This document shows, one piece after another, positions 44,466 to 52,403 of a stretch of 64,000 nt of DNA (position 1 is the first letter of the stretch; every line of letters starts with the position of its first letter). A program made the position numbers and the translations under genes. This DNA is from JALORV01 sp963775635 (lineage in GTDB: Bacteria; Pseudomonadota; Gammaproteobacteria; Burkholderiales; Burkholderiaceae_F): NCBI GenBank assembly GCA_963775635.1, contig CAVZJO010000014.1, positions 1-64,000 of the forward strand, given 5' to 3'. The notes below the pieces were generated by a model. It searched no databases and was not told the DNA's origin. It saw only the letters and a list, made by a program, of their open reading frames with translations.

Positions 44466-47192
44466 ATGAATCGTGCGATGCTGATCGTCGGTAGATCGGC
44501 GGCCGCCTGGGCGGCTGTCGCCCTGATATCTGGATGTGCAACGCTGGCCGGACCGCCGATCGCAGCCAGGTCGCAGGACAACGGTACGTCGACGTCGTCC
44601 GCGTCGGCCGCGGGACCGGCCGGATCGTTCCGCCCGTTTGACGAAGTGATCAAGGACGCCAAGCAGACGGCGGGACTCTTTCCAATCTGGCAGAAGGACG
44701 ACAAGACGTGGATCGAGATACCCGCGGATCTGCTGGACAAGCCGTTCTTCCTTTCGATCAGTCTGAATCGAGGCATCGGTGAACGGTGGCTGATCGGCGG
44801 TCTCCAGGGCGCGTGGTACGCGACCGGCGGCGAGTACATCGGGCAGTTCCGCAAGGCGGCCGGCAACGTGCAGTTGCTGGCACGCAACTCACGCTTCGTC
44901 GCGCGCAGCGGTTCGCCCGAAGAGCGGGCGGTCAAGAACGCCTACTCGGACAGCCTGCTGGCATCGGCGCCGATCGCCAGCGCGCCGCACCCCGAGCGCA
45001 AGTCGATACTTGTCGACGCGAACGCGCTGTTGCTGAACGACATTCCGCGCGCCTCGCACGTCATCGAGCGCGACTACCGAAACATGTTCATGCTGGATGC
45101 GCGCAATTCATTCATCCAGTCCGCCAAGGCGGACACCGACCGCACGGTGTTCGACGTCACCGCGCACTACACGCAGTCGCGGATTCCGGTGCCTCCGGTG
45201 CCGTCCCCGGTCACCGGTGCGCCGCCAATACCGCACTTCCCCCCACCGGACGTACTGGAGGATCCGCGCAGCCTGTTCCTGGGCTTCCTTTACACGTTCA
45301 GCAAGCTGCCCGAGCAGCCGATGACACCGCGCAAAGCCGACTCGCGCATCGGGCATCTGACGACGTCACAGTTCGATTTCAGCTCCGAAACCCGGTTGTC
45401 GCCGGTGCGACATTACGTGCAGCGCCGGCGGCTCGAGAAAAAGGATCCACAAGCGGCGCTGTCGGAGCCGGTCAAGCCGATCACCTACTGGCTGTCGAAC
45501 GAAATTCCCGAGAAGTACCGGGCGCCGATTCGCGACGGCATCCTCGAATGGAACAAGGCGTTCGAAAAAGCCGGCATCAAGGACGCGATTGTGGTCGAGC
45601 AGCAGCCCGACGACTCGGACATCGACCTGCTCGAGACCGGATACTCGTCAGTCCGCTGGCAGATCACCGCGCGTCCGACCTACGGCGCGATCGGGCCTTC
45701 GCATATCGATCCTCGCACCGGCGAGATCCTCGACGCCGATCTCGGCTGGGACGCCAACTTCGTGCGCAGCGCCCGCTTCCTGCGTAGCGAGGAACTCGGC
45801 TACAAAAGCGTGTACGACGAGTCGAGCGGAGACGTAAAGGCGGATGCGGCCGGGGTGACCGGCGCGGCGCACTGCGAACTGCGTGACCTCGCGATGCGTG
45901 AACTGGGTTATGCGCTCGCCCTGCTCGAGGCGCGCGGCGAGATCGACCCAGACAGTCCGCAAGCCGAGGCGTTCATCACCGACTTCATCAAGTGGGTGAC
46001 CATGCACGAGATTGGCCACACGCTGGGACTCGCACACAACTTCCGCGCGTCCACCGTCAACTCGCCGAAGCAGCTGACCGATGCGAAGTACACCGCATCG
46101 ACCGGCCTGATCGGCTCGGTGATGGACTACCCGCCGGCCAATATCGCGCTGCAGGGCGAAGTACAGGGGCAGTACTACGCGACTGCGCTCGGCGCCTATG
46201 ACTACTGGGCGATCGAATACGCCTACAAGCCGATCGACTCCGAGCGCGAAGCCGCGGAACTAACCGCGATCGCGGCACGCGCGAACGAGCCACAACTCGC
46301 GTTCGCGACCGACGCGGATGCGGCTGCGGCGATCGATCCGACCGCCAATGCCTGGGACCTGGGATCGGAGCCTCTGGCTTTCTATCGCAAGCGCGTGCTG
46401 CTGACGCAGGAACTATGGCAGCGACTCGAAACGCGCAACCTAGTGCCTGGAGAAAGCTATGCGGTGCTGCGCAGGCGGTTCCTGTCAGGATTGAACCAGT
46501 CTGCACTGGCGATGACGCAGGCGGCCAAGTATGTCGGCGGTGCAGAGATCCAGAACGACGCTGCGGGCAGTCCGCGCCTGCCGATCACGCCGGTCTCGCT
46601 GCGACAGCAGCGCGAAGCTCTGGCGGTGATCACCGAGGGACTGTTCAAGAGTGACAGCTTCAAGGTCTCGTCGCAGTTCCTGCGCAAGCTCGCGAGCGAC
46701 CGGCTCGAGCGCGAAGATCTGCCATACGCGCAGCAGGCAACCATGTTCGAGATAGCCCTGCCGGATCGGGTGCTCGCTGTGCAGCGCGATGTACTGAACC
46801 GGCTGATGGGACCGGTGGTCGCGCGCCGCGTGTTGGTCAATGCCGAGATGGCGGCCCGCCGGTCCGATGCGCTGTCACTCTCGGAGTTGTACTCGGCGCT
46901 CCAGCTCGCCATCTGGTCGGAGGCGCGCAAACGCAGTGAAGCCACAGTCCTGCGACGCAACTTGCAGCGCGAGCATCTGCGCCGGTTGACGGCATCGATC
47001 CTCGGAAGCTCGAGCGGGTATCCGGCGGACGCGCGGTCCCTGATGCGCCAGGATGCGCGCCAGTTGCGCGACTGGTTGGTGGCAGCCGCGGCTGCCCCCG
47101 GCTTGAGCGCCGAGACGAGGGCGCATTACGCAGAAGCGGCCGAAACGCTCGGCGAGGCGCTGAAGGCGCCGCTATTCCGCAGCGGTGTCTAG
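44466..47192 (+). CDS. Zinc-dependent metalloprotease lipoprotein (DUF5117/DUF4953 type)
   Basis: A 908-residue envelope protein. The signal AAWAAVALISGCATLAG has a lipobox (ISGC), so it is a predicted lipoprotein. DKPFFLSISLNRGIGERWLI and RNSRFVARSG belong to the N-terminal domain. The metzincin-like site is VTMHEIGHTLGLAHNFRAST (HEXXHXXGXXH), with SVMDYPPANIAL as the Met-turn region. An extended helical C-terminal domain (TRAHYAEAAETLGEALKAPL) follows. The start is placed at the Met preceding the signal peptide; upstream codons from 44343 would overlap miaB. The substrate is unknown. The next gene, phoH, starts 9 bases later, but a functional link is not implied. Confidence 0.85.
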   Translation: MNRAMLIVGRSAAAWAAVALISGCATLAGPPIAARSQDNGTSTSSASAAGPAGSFRPFDEVIKDAKQTAGLFPIWQKDDKTWIEIPADLLDKPFFLSISLNRGIGERWLIGGLQGAWYATGGEYIGQFRKAAGNVQLLARNSRFVARSGSPEERAVKNAYSDSLLASAPIASAPHPERKSILVDANALLLNDIPRASHVIERDYRNMFMLDARNSFIQSAKADTDRTVFDVTAHYTQSRIPVPPVPSPVTGAPPIPHFPPPDVLEDPRSLFLGFLYTFSKLPEQPMTPRKADSRIGHLTTSQFDFSSETRLSPVRHYVQRRRLEKKDPQAALSEPVKPITYWLSNEIPEKYRAPIRDGILEWNKAFEKAGIKDAIVVEQQPDDSDIDLLETGYSSVRWQITARPTYGAIGPSHIDPRTGEILDADLGWDANFVRSARFLRSEELGYKSVYDESSGDVKADAAGVTGAAHCELRDLAMRELGYALALLEARGEIDPDSPQAEAFITDFIKWVTMHEIGHTLGLAHNFRASTVNSPKQLTDAKYTASTGLIGSVMDYPPANIALQGEVQGQYYATALGAYDYWAIEYAYKPIDSEREAAELTAIAARANEPQLAFATDADAAAAIDPTANAWDLGSEPLAFYRKRVLLTQELWQRLETRNLVPGESYAVLRRRFLSGLNQSALAMTQAAKYVGGAEIQNDAAGSPRLPITPVSLRQQREALAVITEGLFKSDSFKVSSQFLRKLASDRLEREDLPYAQQATMFEIALPDRVLAVQRDVLNRLMGPVVARRVLVNAEMAARRSDALSLSELYSALQLAIWSEARKRSEATVLRRNLQREHLRRLTASILGSSSGYPADARSLMRQDARQLRDWLVAAAAAPGLSAETRAHYAEAAETLGEALKAPLFRSGV

Positions 47193-47201
47193 ACTCGGCC
47201 C

Positions 47202-48236
47202 GTGGCCCGACGCAATTCCTCCGCCAGAAAAGTCCTGACCTTCCAGGCCGACGCCGATAACGACGATCTGGCGAATGTCACCGGTCCGCTCGACGCGAAC
47301 CTGCGGCAGGTCGAGACCGAGCTCGACGTGGCGATCGCCCGTCGCGGACACCAGTTCCGCGTTGAAGGCGGTGGAGATCGCGCGCAGGCCGCGATCGACG
47401 TGCTCGAGCACTTCCTGGCGCGCGCGCGCGACAGCGGGCGTCCGATCTCCGTGGACGACATCCAGCTCTACTTCGTCGAGCAGCGCGGACGCAACCGCGA
47501 CCGGGCTGTGCCCGAGACTGCACCCGACTCACAACTGCAGTTGCATACGCGGCGCCCCGACCTCCACGGGCGCACGCCGCGCCAGCGCGACTACATCGGC
47601 GCGATGCTCGCGCACGACGTGACCGTCGCGATCGGACCGGCGGGGACTGGCAAGACCTACCTGGCGGTCGCCGCCGCCGTCGACGCGCTCGAGCGTGACA
47701 TCGTCAAGCGCATCGTGCTGACGCGGCCGGCGGTCGAGGCGGGAGAGCGCCTCGGTTTCCTGCCGGGTGATCTGGCGCAGAAGGTCGATCCCTACCTGCG
47801 ACCGCTGTACGACGCGCTGTTCGATCTGCTCGGATTCGACAAGACGCAGCGCCTGCTCGAACGGCAGACGATCGAGATTGCGCCGCTCGCGTACATGCGG
47901 GGGCGTACGCTGAACCAGGCGTTTGTCATCCTCGACGAAGCGCAGAACACCACCCGCGAACAGATGAAGATGTTTTTGACGCGCATCGGATTCGGATCGA
48001 AGGCGGTGGTGACCGGCGACGTGACTCAGATCGACCTGCCGCGCGGCACTGCGAGCGGATTGATCGAAGCGCAGCACGTGCTCGCTGAGGTGCGCGGCAT
48101 CGCGTTCACGTATTTCACGGCGGCCGACGTCGTGCGGCATCCGCTGGTCGGCCGCATCGTCGAAGCGTATGAGGCGGCTGAAGCGCGCGCCGAGTCCAGC
48201 GGCGACGAGGGCGCTGCGCGCCGCCGCAGCGCCTGA
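47202..48236 (+). CDS. ybeZ: PhoH family protein (predicted ATPase, YbeZ)
   Basis: A 344-residue P-loop ATPase linked to RNA handling with YbeY. Walker A is IGPAGTGKTYLAVAAAV near residue 145; VLTRPAVEAGERLGFLPGDL, then QKVDPYLRPLYDAL, FVILDEAQNTTREQMKMFLT (Walker B DEAQ) and VVTGDVTQIDLPRGTASGLI follow. It starts with GTG at 47202. Its stop overlaps the ybeY start (TGATG), the conserved phoH-ybeY-corC-lnt order. Confidence 0.93.
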   Translation: MARRNSSARKVLTFQADADNDDLANVTGPLDANLRQVETELDVAIARRGHQFRVEGGGDRAQAAIDVLEHFLARARDSGRPISVDDIQLYFVEQRGRNRDRAVPETAPDSQLQLHTRRPDLHGRTPRQRDYIGAMLAHDVTVAIGPAGTGKTYLAVAAAVDALERDIVKRIVLTRPAVEAGERLGFLPGDLAQKVDPYLRPLYDALFDLLGFDKTQRLLERQTIEIAPLAYMRGRTLNQAFVILDEAQNTTREQMKMFLTRIGFGSKAVVTGDVTQIDLPRGTASGLIEAQHVLAEVRGIAFTYFTAADVVRHPLVGRIVEAYEAAEARAESSGDEGAARRRSA

Positions 48237-48697
48237 TGCGGAAGCTCGACTTGGCGGTACAGGGGCGCGCACGGTTCGCCGGCTTACCGGCGCGCGGCAC
48301 GCTCGGACGCTGGGTCGCCGCCGCGCTCGAATGCGACGCGGAGATCACGCTGCGCTTTGTCGATGCGCGTGAGGGCCGGCGCCTGAACAGGGAATATCGC
48401 GGCAAGGACTACGCGACCGATGTGCTGACGTTCGAGTATGCGCACCGCCCGGCTGTGCGCGCCGATATCGTCATCTGTCCGTCGGTCGCGTGGCGCGGCG
48501 CCCGCGAACGCCGCCGCTCAAGACGCGCTCACCTGGCTCATCTGGTGATCCATGGCGTTCTGCACGGGCATGGGCTCGACCACGCGGACGCCCAGGCGGC
48601 CATCCAAATGGAAGAGCGAGAGGTCGCTATCCTCGCCCAACTGGGGTTCGGCAACCCCTATGTGACCGAGCCCGCTCAAGGGCGCACGCGGAAGTAA
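48236..48697 (+). CDS. ybeY: Endoribonuclease YbeY (rRNA maturation factor)
   Basis: Zinc-dependent RNase in 16S rRNA 3'-end maturation and ribosome quality control. The 153-residue protein has LNREYRGKDYATDVLTFEYA and the metal-binding HLVIHGVLHGHGLDH (H-x3-H-x5-H), then QMEEREVAILAQLGFGNPY. The second half of the usual DIVICPSVA segment is present. The start overlaps the phoH stop. Confidence 0.93.
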   Translation: MRKLDLAVQGRARFAGLPARGTLGRWVAAALECDAEITLRFVDAREGRRLNREYRGKDYATDVLTFEYAHRPAVRADIVICPSVAWRGARERRRSRRAHLAHLVIHGVLHGHGLDHADAQAAIQMEEREVAILAQLGFGNPYVTEPAQGRTRK

Positions 48698-48843
48698 CCA
48701 CTGACATACGCGGTGGACCGAGGTCGTTATTCGCGCCTAGGCGTTACGACGCGCCGAACCGGCTCGTGTATTCTGAATCGGTCGCCCTTCGCGGGCACAT
48801 TGTGGGTATGAACGGTGGCGTCACGCCGTCGACGCCCTGACCG

Positions 48844-49734
48844 ATGTCCGACCCCCCGCCCAGAGCCAGTTCCCGTCAGAAGCAACGGACGCTGCTCGAA
48901 CGCCTGACCGCGTTCATCTTTCGCGAGCCCGATAACCGCGAAGAATTGCTTCAGGCGCTGCATGAGGCGCACGAGCGCAACCTGCTCGATGCCGACGCGA
49001 TGTCGATGATCGAGGGGGTGCTGCAGGTTTCCGAGCTGCGCGCGCGCGACCTGATGATCCCGCGCTCGCAAATGGACGTGATCGACATTTCCGAGCCGCC
49101 GACCACTTGGATTCCGTTCGTGATCGAGACCGCGCATTCGCGCTTCCCGGTGATCGACGGAAACCGCGATCACGTGCTCGGCATTCTGCTGGCCAAGGAC
49201 CTGCTGCGCTACTACACCGAGAAGGACTACGACGTCCGGGGCAGCCTGCGGCCTGCGGTCTTCATCCCGGAAAGCAAGCCGCTCAACGTGCTGTTGCGCG
49301 ACTTCCGCGCCAACCGTAACCACATCGCGATGGTCGTCGACGAGTATGGCGGCGTGGCCGGACTGATCACCATCGAGGATGTGCTCGAACAGATCGTCGG
49401 CGACATCGAGGACGAATACGACCTCGACGAAGGCGACGATGCCGTCATCGCCGAGGACGACGGCAGATACCGCGTCAAGGCGCTGACCAGCATCCGCCAC
49501 TTCAACGAGGCGTTCGGAACCCGCCTGCCCCAGGGAGACTTCGACACCATCGGCGGCCTGCTGGTCCATGAGTTCAGCCGTGTTCCCAAGCGGGGTGACG
49601 TCCTTGAGATCGAAGGGATGCGCTTCGAAGTCGTGCGGGCCGACGCGCGCCGGGCACACCTGTTTCTCGTCAGTCGCGTGCCTGAAACGGTGATGAGCGA
49701 ATTCCTCGAAGACAGCGAGCAGCCGTCGGCCTGA
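48844..49734 (+). CDS. corC: CorC/HlyC family protein (YbeX)
   Basis: A 296-residue cytoplasmic protein with two CBS domains: LRARDLMIPRSQMDVIDISE, SRFPVIDGNRDHVLGILLAK and FIPESKPLNVLLRDFRANRN, then HIAMVVDEYGGVAGLITIED. It ends with a CorC_HlyC domain (FGTRLPQGDFDTIGGLLVHE, VPKRGDVLEIEGMRFEVVRA). It lacks the membrane DUF21 part, so it is the YbeX type, associated with Mg/Co efflux control and, more recently, ribosome metabolism. It lies 146 bases after ybeY and 75 bases before lnt. Confidence 0.92.
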   Translation: MSDPPPRASSRQKQRTLLERLTAFIFREPDNREELLQALHEAHERNLLDADAMSMIEGVLQVSELRARDLMIPRSQMDVIDISEPPTTWIPFVIETAHSRFPVIDGNRDHVLGILLAKDLLRYYTEKDYDVRGSLRPAVFIPESKPLNVLLRDFRANRNHIAMVVDEYGGVAGLITIEDVLEQIVGDIEDEYDLDEGDDAVIAEDDGRYRVKALTSIRHFNEAFGTRLPQGDFDTIGGLLVHEFSRVPKRGDVLEIEGMRFEVVRADARRAHLFLVSRVPETVMSEFLEDSEQPSA

Positions 49735-49809
49735 AGACGCCTGGCACTTGGGCCGCCGTGCCGCGATGGCATGATCGCTGCCCATTCCTGAAATTCACTT
49801 CCTGACTCG

Positions 49810-51330
49810 ATGAATGCCCATCGTTCGGGCGCGGCGCGGCTGTTCGCTGCGGGGGCGGCAGGCGTGCTGCATGCGCTGTCGTTCGCGCCGTTCGATCTTC
49901 CGTGGCTGCAGGTCGTAGCGCTGGCGGTGCTGTTCGCGTTGACCATCCGCGCATCGGGCCCTTGGGAGGCAGCGCGGCTGGGATTCGCCTTCGGGCTAGG
50001 TTGGTTCGGCCTCGGCGTCTCGTGGGTCTACATCAGCATGCATACCTACGGGCTGATGCCGGCGCCACTGGCCGCCGCAGCCACGGCTGCCTTCTGCGCT
50101 TTCCTCGCGCTTTACCCCGCCGCCGCGCTAGGGGTCGCCCAGCGGTTGGTGCGAGCGCCGATCGTTCGGCTGGCGCTGACACTGCCGGCATGCTGGACTG
50201 TGTCCGAATGGTTGCGTGGCACGCTGCTGACGGGATTCCCGTGGCTGGCCGGCGGCTATGCGCACACCGACGGGCCGCTCGCCGGGTTTGCGCCGCTGAT
50301 CGGTGTCTATGGCGTGGGCTTCGTCGCGGCGACGCTGGCCGGCGCACTGGCCGTGCTCGCGCTACCGCATTCTGCCCGTGGAGCGCGCGCATACGTGTGG
50401 ATCGGCGCCACGGTCATCGCCGCCCTCGCCGGCGGCGCAGTCGCTGGAGAGGCGCGGTGGACCCGCCCGGCCGGCGCGCCCATCCGAGTTGCGCTCGTGC
50501 AGGCCAACATCCCGCAGGATGCGAAGTTCACTGTCGAAGGCCTGCGGCGTGCGTTCAGCGAACACTGGGCGCTGATGAAGGGTGTCCGCGCCGACCTCGT
50601 CGCACTCCCCGAGTCGGTTTTCCCGGTGCCGCTGGGGCTTGTTCCGGAGCATGCCATCGAAGCGTTCCAAGGGTATGCACGCGAGCGCGACAGCGCGCTG
50701 ATCTTCGGCGTGTTCATCGAGGAGCCCCGCGAGGCGTTCCACAACAGCGCAGTCGGCTGGTCGCCGCGCTATCCGGACTGGCAGCGCTACAGCAAGCAGC
50801 ACCTAGTGCCGTTCGGTGAGTTCATTCCCTGGGGATTCCGCTGGTTCGTCGACCTGATGCAGATGCCGATCGGAGACCAGGCGCACGGAAGCGCCACCCA
50901 GCCGCCGATGGAACTGGTCGGACAGCGCATTGCGGTCAACATCTGCTACGAAGACTTGTTCGGTGAGGTGATCCGGTCGTCCTGGATGGGGACTGCGGCT
51001 CCGCCGACCATCATGCTGAACCTGTCGAACCTGGCGTGGTTCGATGATTCGATCGCGCTTCCCCAGCATCTGCAGATCTCCCGTATGAGGACTCTGGAAA
51101 CGCAACATCCGATGCTGCGGGCTACGAACACCGGCGTCACTGCGATCATCGATGCGCAGGGCAGGGTGGCCGGAGTCTTGCCGATCCTGACGGCCGGCGT
51201 CCTGCAGGGCGAAGTGCAGGGGCACGAGGGAGAAACGCCGTTCATCCGCTACGGGAACGCGCCGGCGTTGTTCATCGCTGGGCTGTTGATCCTGCTGTCG
51301 TTGGCGCTGACCCGGCGGAGTCGCGCTTAG
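49810..51330 (+). CDS. lnt: Apolipoprotein N-acyltransferase
   Basis: Inner-membrane enzyme that adds the third acyl chain to lipoproteins, which matters for the lipoproteins in this window. The 506-residue protein has six N-terminal helices (for example WLQVVALAVLFALTI), then a nitrilase domain with the Glu in LVALPESVFPVPLGL, the Lys in QRYSKQHLVPFGEFIPWG and the Cys in AVNICYEDLFGEVI, the known Glu-Lys-Cys triad. TLETQHPMLRATNTGVTAII is conserved too, and a C-terminal helix (ALFIAGLLILLSLAL) follows. Confidence 0.94.
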   Translation: MNAHRSGAARLFAAGAAGVLHALSFAPFDLPWLQVVALAVLFALTIRASGPWEAARLGFAFGLGWFGLGVSWVYISMHTYGLMPAPLAAAATAAFCAFLALYPAAALGVAQRLVRAPIVRLALTLPACWTVSEWLRGTLLTGFPWLAGGYAHTDGPLAGFAPLIGVYGVGFVAATLAGALAVLALPHSARGARAYVWIGATVIAALAGGAVAGEARWTRPAGAPIRVALVQANIPQDAKFTVEGLRRAFSEHWALMKGVRADLVALPESVFPVPLGLVPEHAIEAFQGYARERDSALIFGVFIEEPREAFHNSAVGWSPRYPDWQRYSKQHLVPFGEFIPWGFRWFVDLMQMPIGDQAHGSATQPPMELVGQRIAVNICYEDLFGEVIRSSWMGTAAPPTIMLNLSNLAWFDDSIALPQHLQISRMRTLETQHPMLRATNTGVTAIIDAQGRVAGVLPILTAGVLQGEVQGHEGETPFIRYGNAPALFIAGLLILLSLALTRRSRA

Positions 51331-51412
51331 CCGCTCGAAACCGCAGGCGTCATCTCGCTGTCCGTACAATCGTCTCATCCGACGATATTTGCCCGCTCGG
51401 CGCGAGTTGCCG

Positions 51413-52330
51413 ATGATCACCTTTCAGGAAACCATCCTTCGACTGCAGAGTTACTGGAGCCAGCAAGGTTGCGCGCTGCTGCAGCCGATCGATCTCGAGG
51501 TTGGCGCGGGCACCTCTCATACGGCAACGTTCCTTCGCGCCATCGGTCCGGAGCCTTGGCGTGCAGCCTACGTGCAACCGTCGCGACGGCCGAAGGACGC
51601 GCGTTACGGCCAGAATCCGAACCGCCTGCACCAGCATCACCAGTACCAGGTCGTTCTCAAGCCGTCGCCGCCCGACATCCTGAATCTCTATGTCGGCTCG
51701 CTGCATGCCCTCGGCATCGACACGAAGAAGAACGACATCCGATTCGTCGAGGACAACTGGGAGAACCCGACGCTGGGCTGCTGGGGGCTTGGCTGGGAAG
51801 TGTGGATGAACGGCATGGAGATCACGCAGTTCACCTACTTCCAGCAGGTCGGCGGGCTCGAGTGCAAACCCATTACCGGCGAGATCACCTACGGTCTTGA
51901 GCGCCTGACGATGTACCTGCAGAACGTCGATAGCGTGTTCGACCTCGTCTACACGCGCTGGCGTGACCGCGGTGTCGAGCGTGTCCTGACCTACGGCGAC
52001 GTGTTTCATCAGAACGAGGTCGAGCAGAGCACGTACAACTTCGAGGCAGCCGAACCGTCGGTGCTGCTCGGGCAGTTCAGCCTGTTCGAGGCTGAAGCGC
52101 GGCGGCTGATGGATCTGCAACTGGCGCTGCCGGCGTACGAGATGGTCTTGAAGTGCAGCCACACGTTCAACCTGCTCGATGCGCGCGGCGCCATCAGCGT
52201 CACCGAGCGTGCCGGCTACATCGGTCGCATCCGCAACCTGGCGCGGGCGGTCGCGCAGAGCTATTACGAGTCGCGCGAACGGCTCGGTTTTCCGATGGCC
52301 GCAAACGCCGTCCAGAAAGCGGCGGCATGA
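51413..52330 (+). CDS. glyQ: Glycyl-tRNA synthetase alpha subunit
   Basis: Catalytic half of the alpha2beta2 class II glycyl-tRNA synthetase. 305 residues beginning MITFQETILRLQSYWSQQGC, then VGAGTSHTATFLRAIGPEPW, KDARYGQNPNRLHQHHQYQV, DIRFVEDNWENPTLGCWGLG, YFQQVGGLECKPITGEITYG and a C-terminal IGRIRNLARAVAQSYYESRE. The start at 51413 fits the family; an earlier Met (51389) is less likely. The stop codon lies inside repeat B, and glyS follows after 73 bases. Confidence 0.95.
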   Translation: MITFQETILRLQSYWSQQGCALLQPIDLEVGAGTSHTATFLRAIGPEPWRAAYVQPSRRPKDARYGQNPNRLHQHHQYQVVLKPSPPDILNLYVGSLHALGIDTKKNDIRFVEDNWENPTLGCWGLGWEVWMNGMEITQFTYFQQVGGLECKPITGEITYGLERLTMYLQNVDSVFDLVYTRWRDRGVERVLTYGDVFHQNEVEQSTYNFEAAEPSVLLGQFSLFEAEARRLMDLQLALPAYEMVLKCSHTFNLLDARGAISVTERAGYIGRIRNLARAVAQSYYESRERLGFPMAANAVQKAAA

Positions 52331-52397
52331 GCGCCGCACGGCCGCTCCGAAGGCGCTCGCTCCTCCGCGGGGGAACAGCCCGTAGGGCGAAGGGGGC
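52323..52397. repeat. 75-nt interspersed GC-rich repeat, copy B
   Basis: It fills nearly all of the glyQ-glyS gap and covers the last codon and TGA of glyQ. It reads CGGCATGAGCGCCGCACGG, then CCGCTCCGAAGGCGCTCGCT and a GC-rich tail ending GGGGGC. It matches copy A (reverse complement of 40772-40846) with only five differences in the 65-base core. It might form stem-loops in the glyQS message (CCGCGGG is self-complementary). Confidence 0.8.
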
Positions 52398-52403
52398 CGC
52401 CAC

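Noticed and set aside
43298..44935. Long open frame (545 codons) antisense to miaB and the metalloprotease start
   Set aside because: Composition is Arg/Ala/His-rich with no motif, and it spans two clearly real genes on the plus strand; long antisense frames are usual in high-GC DNA.
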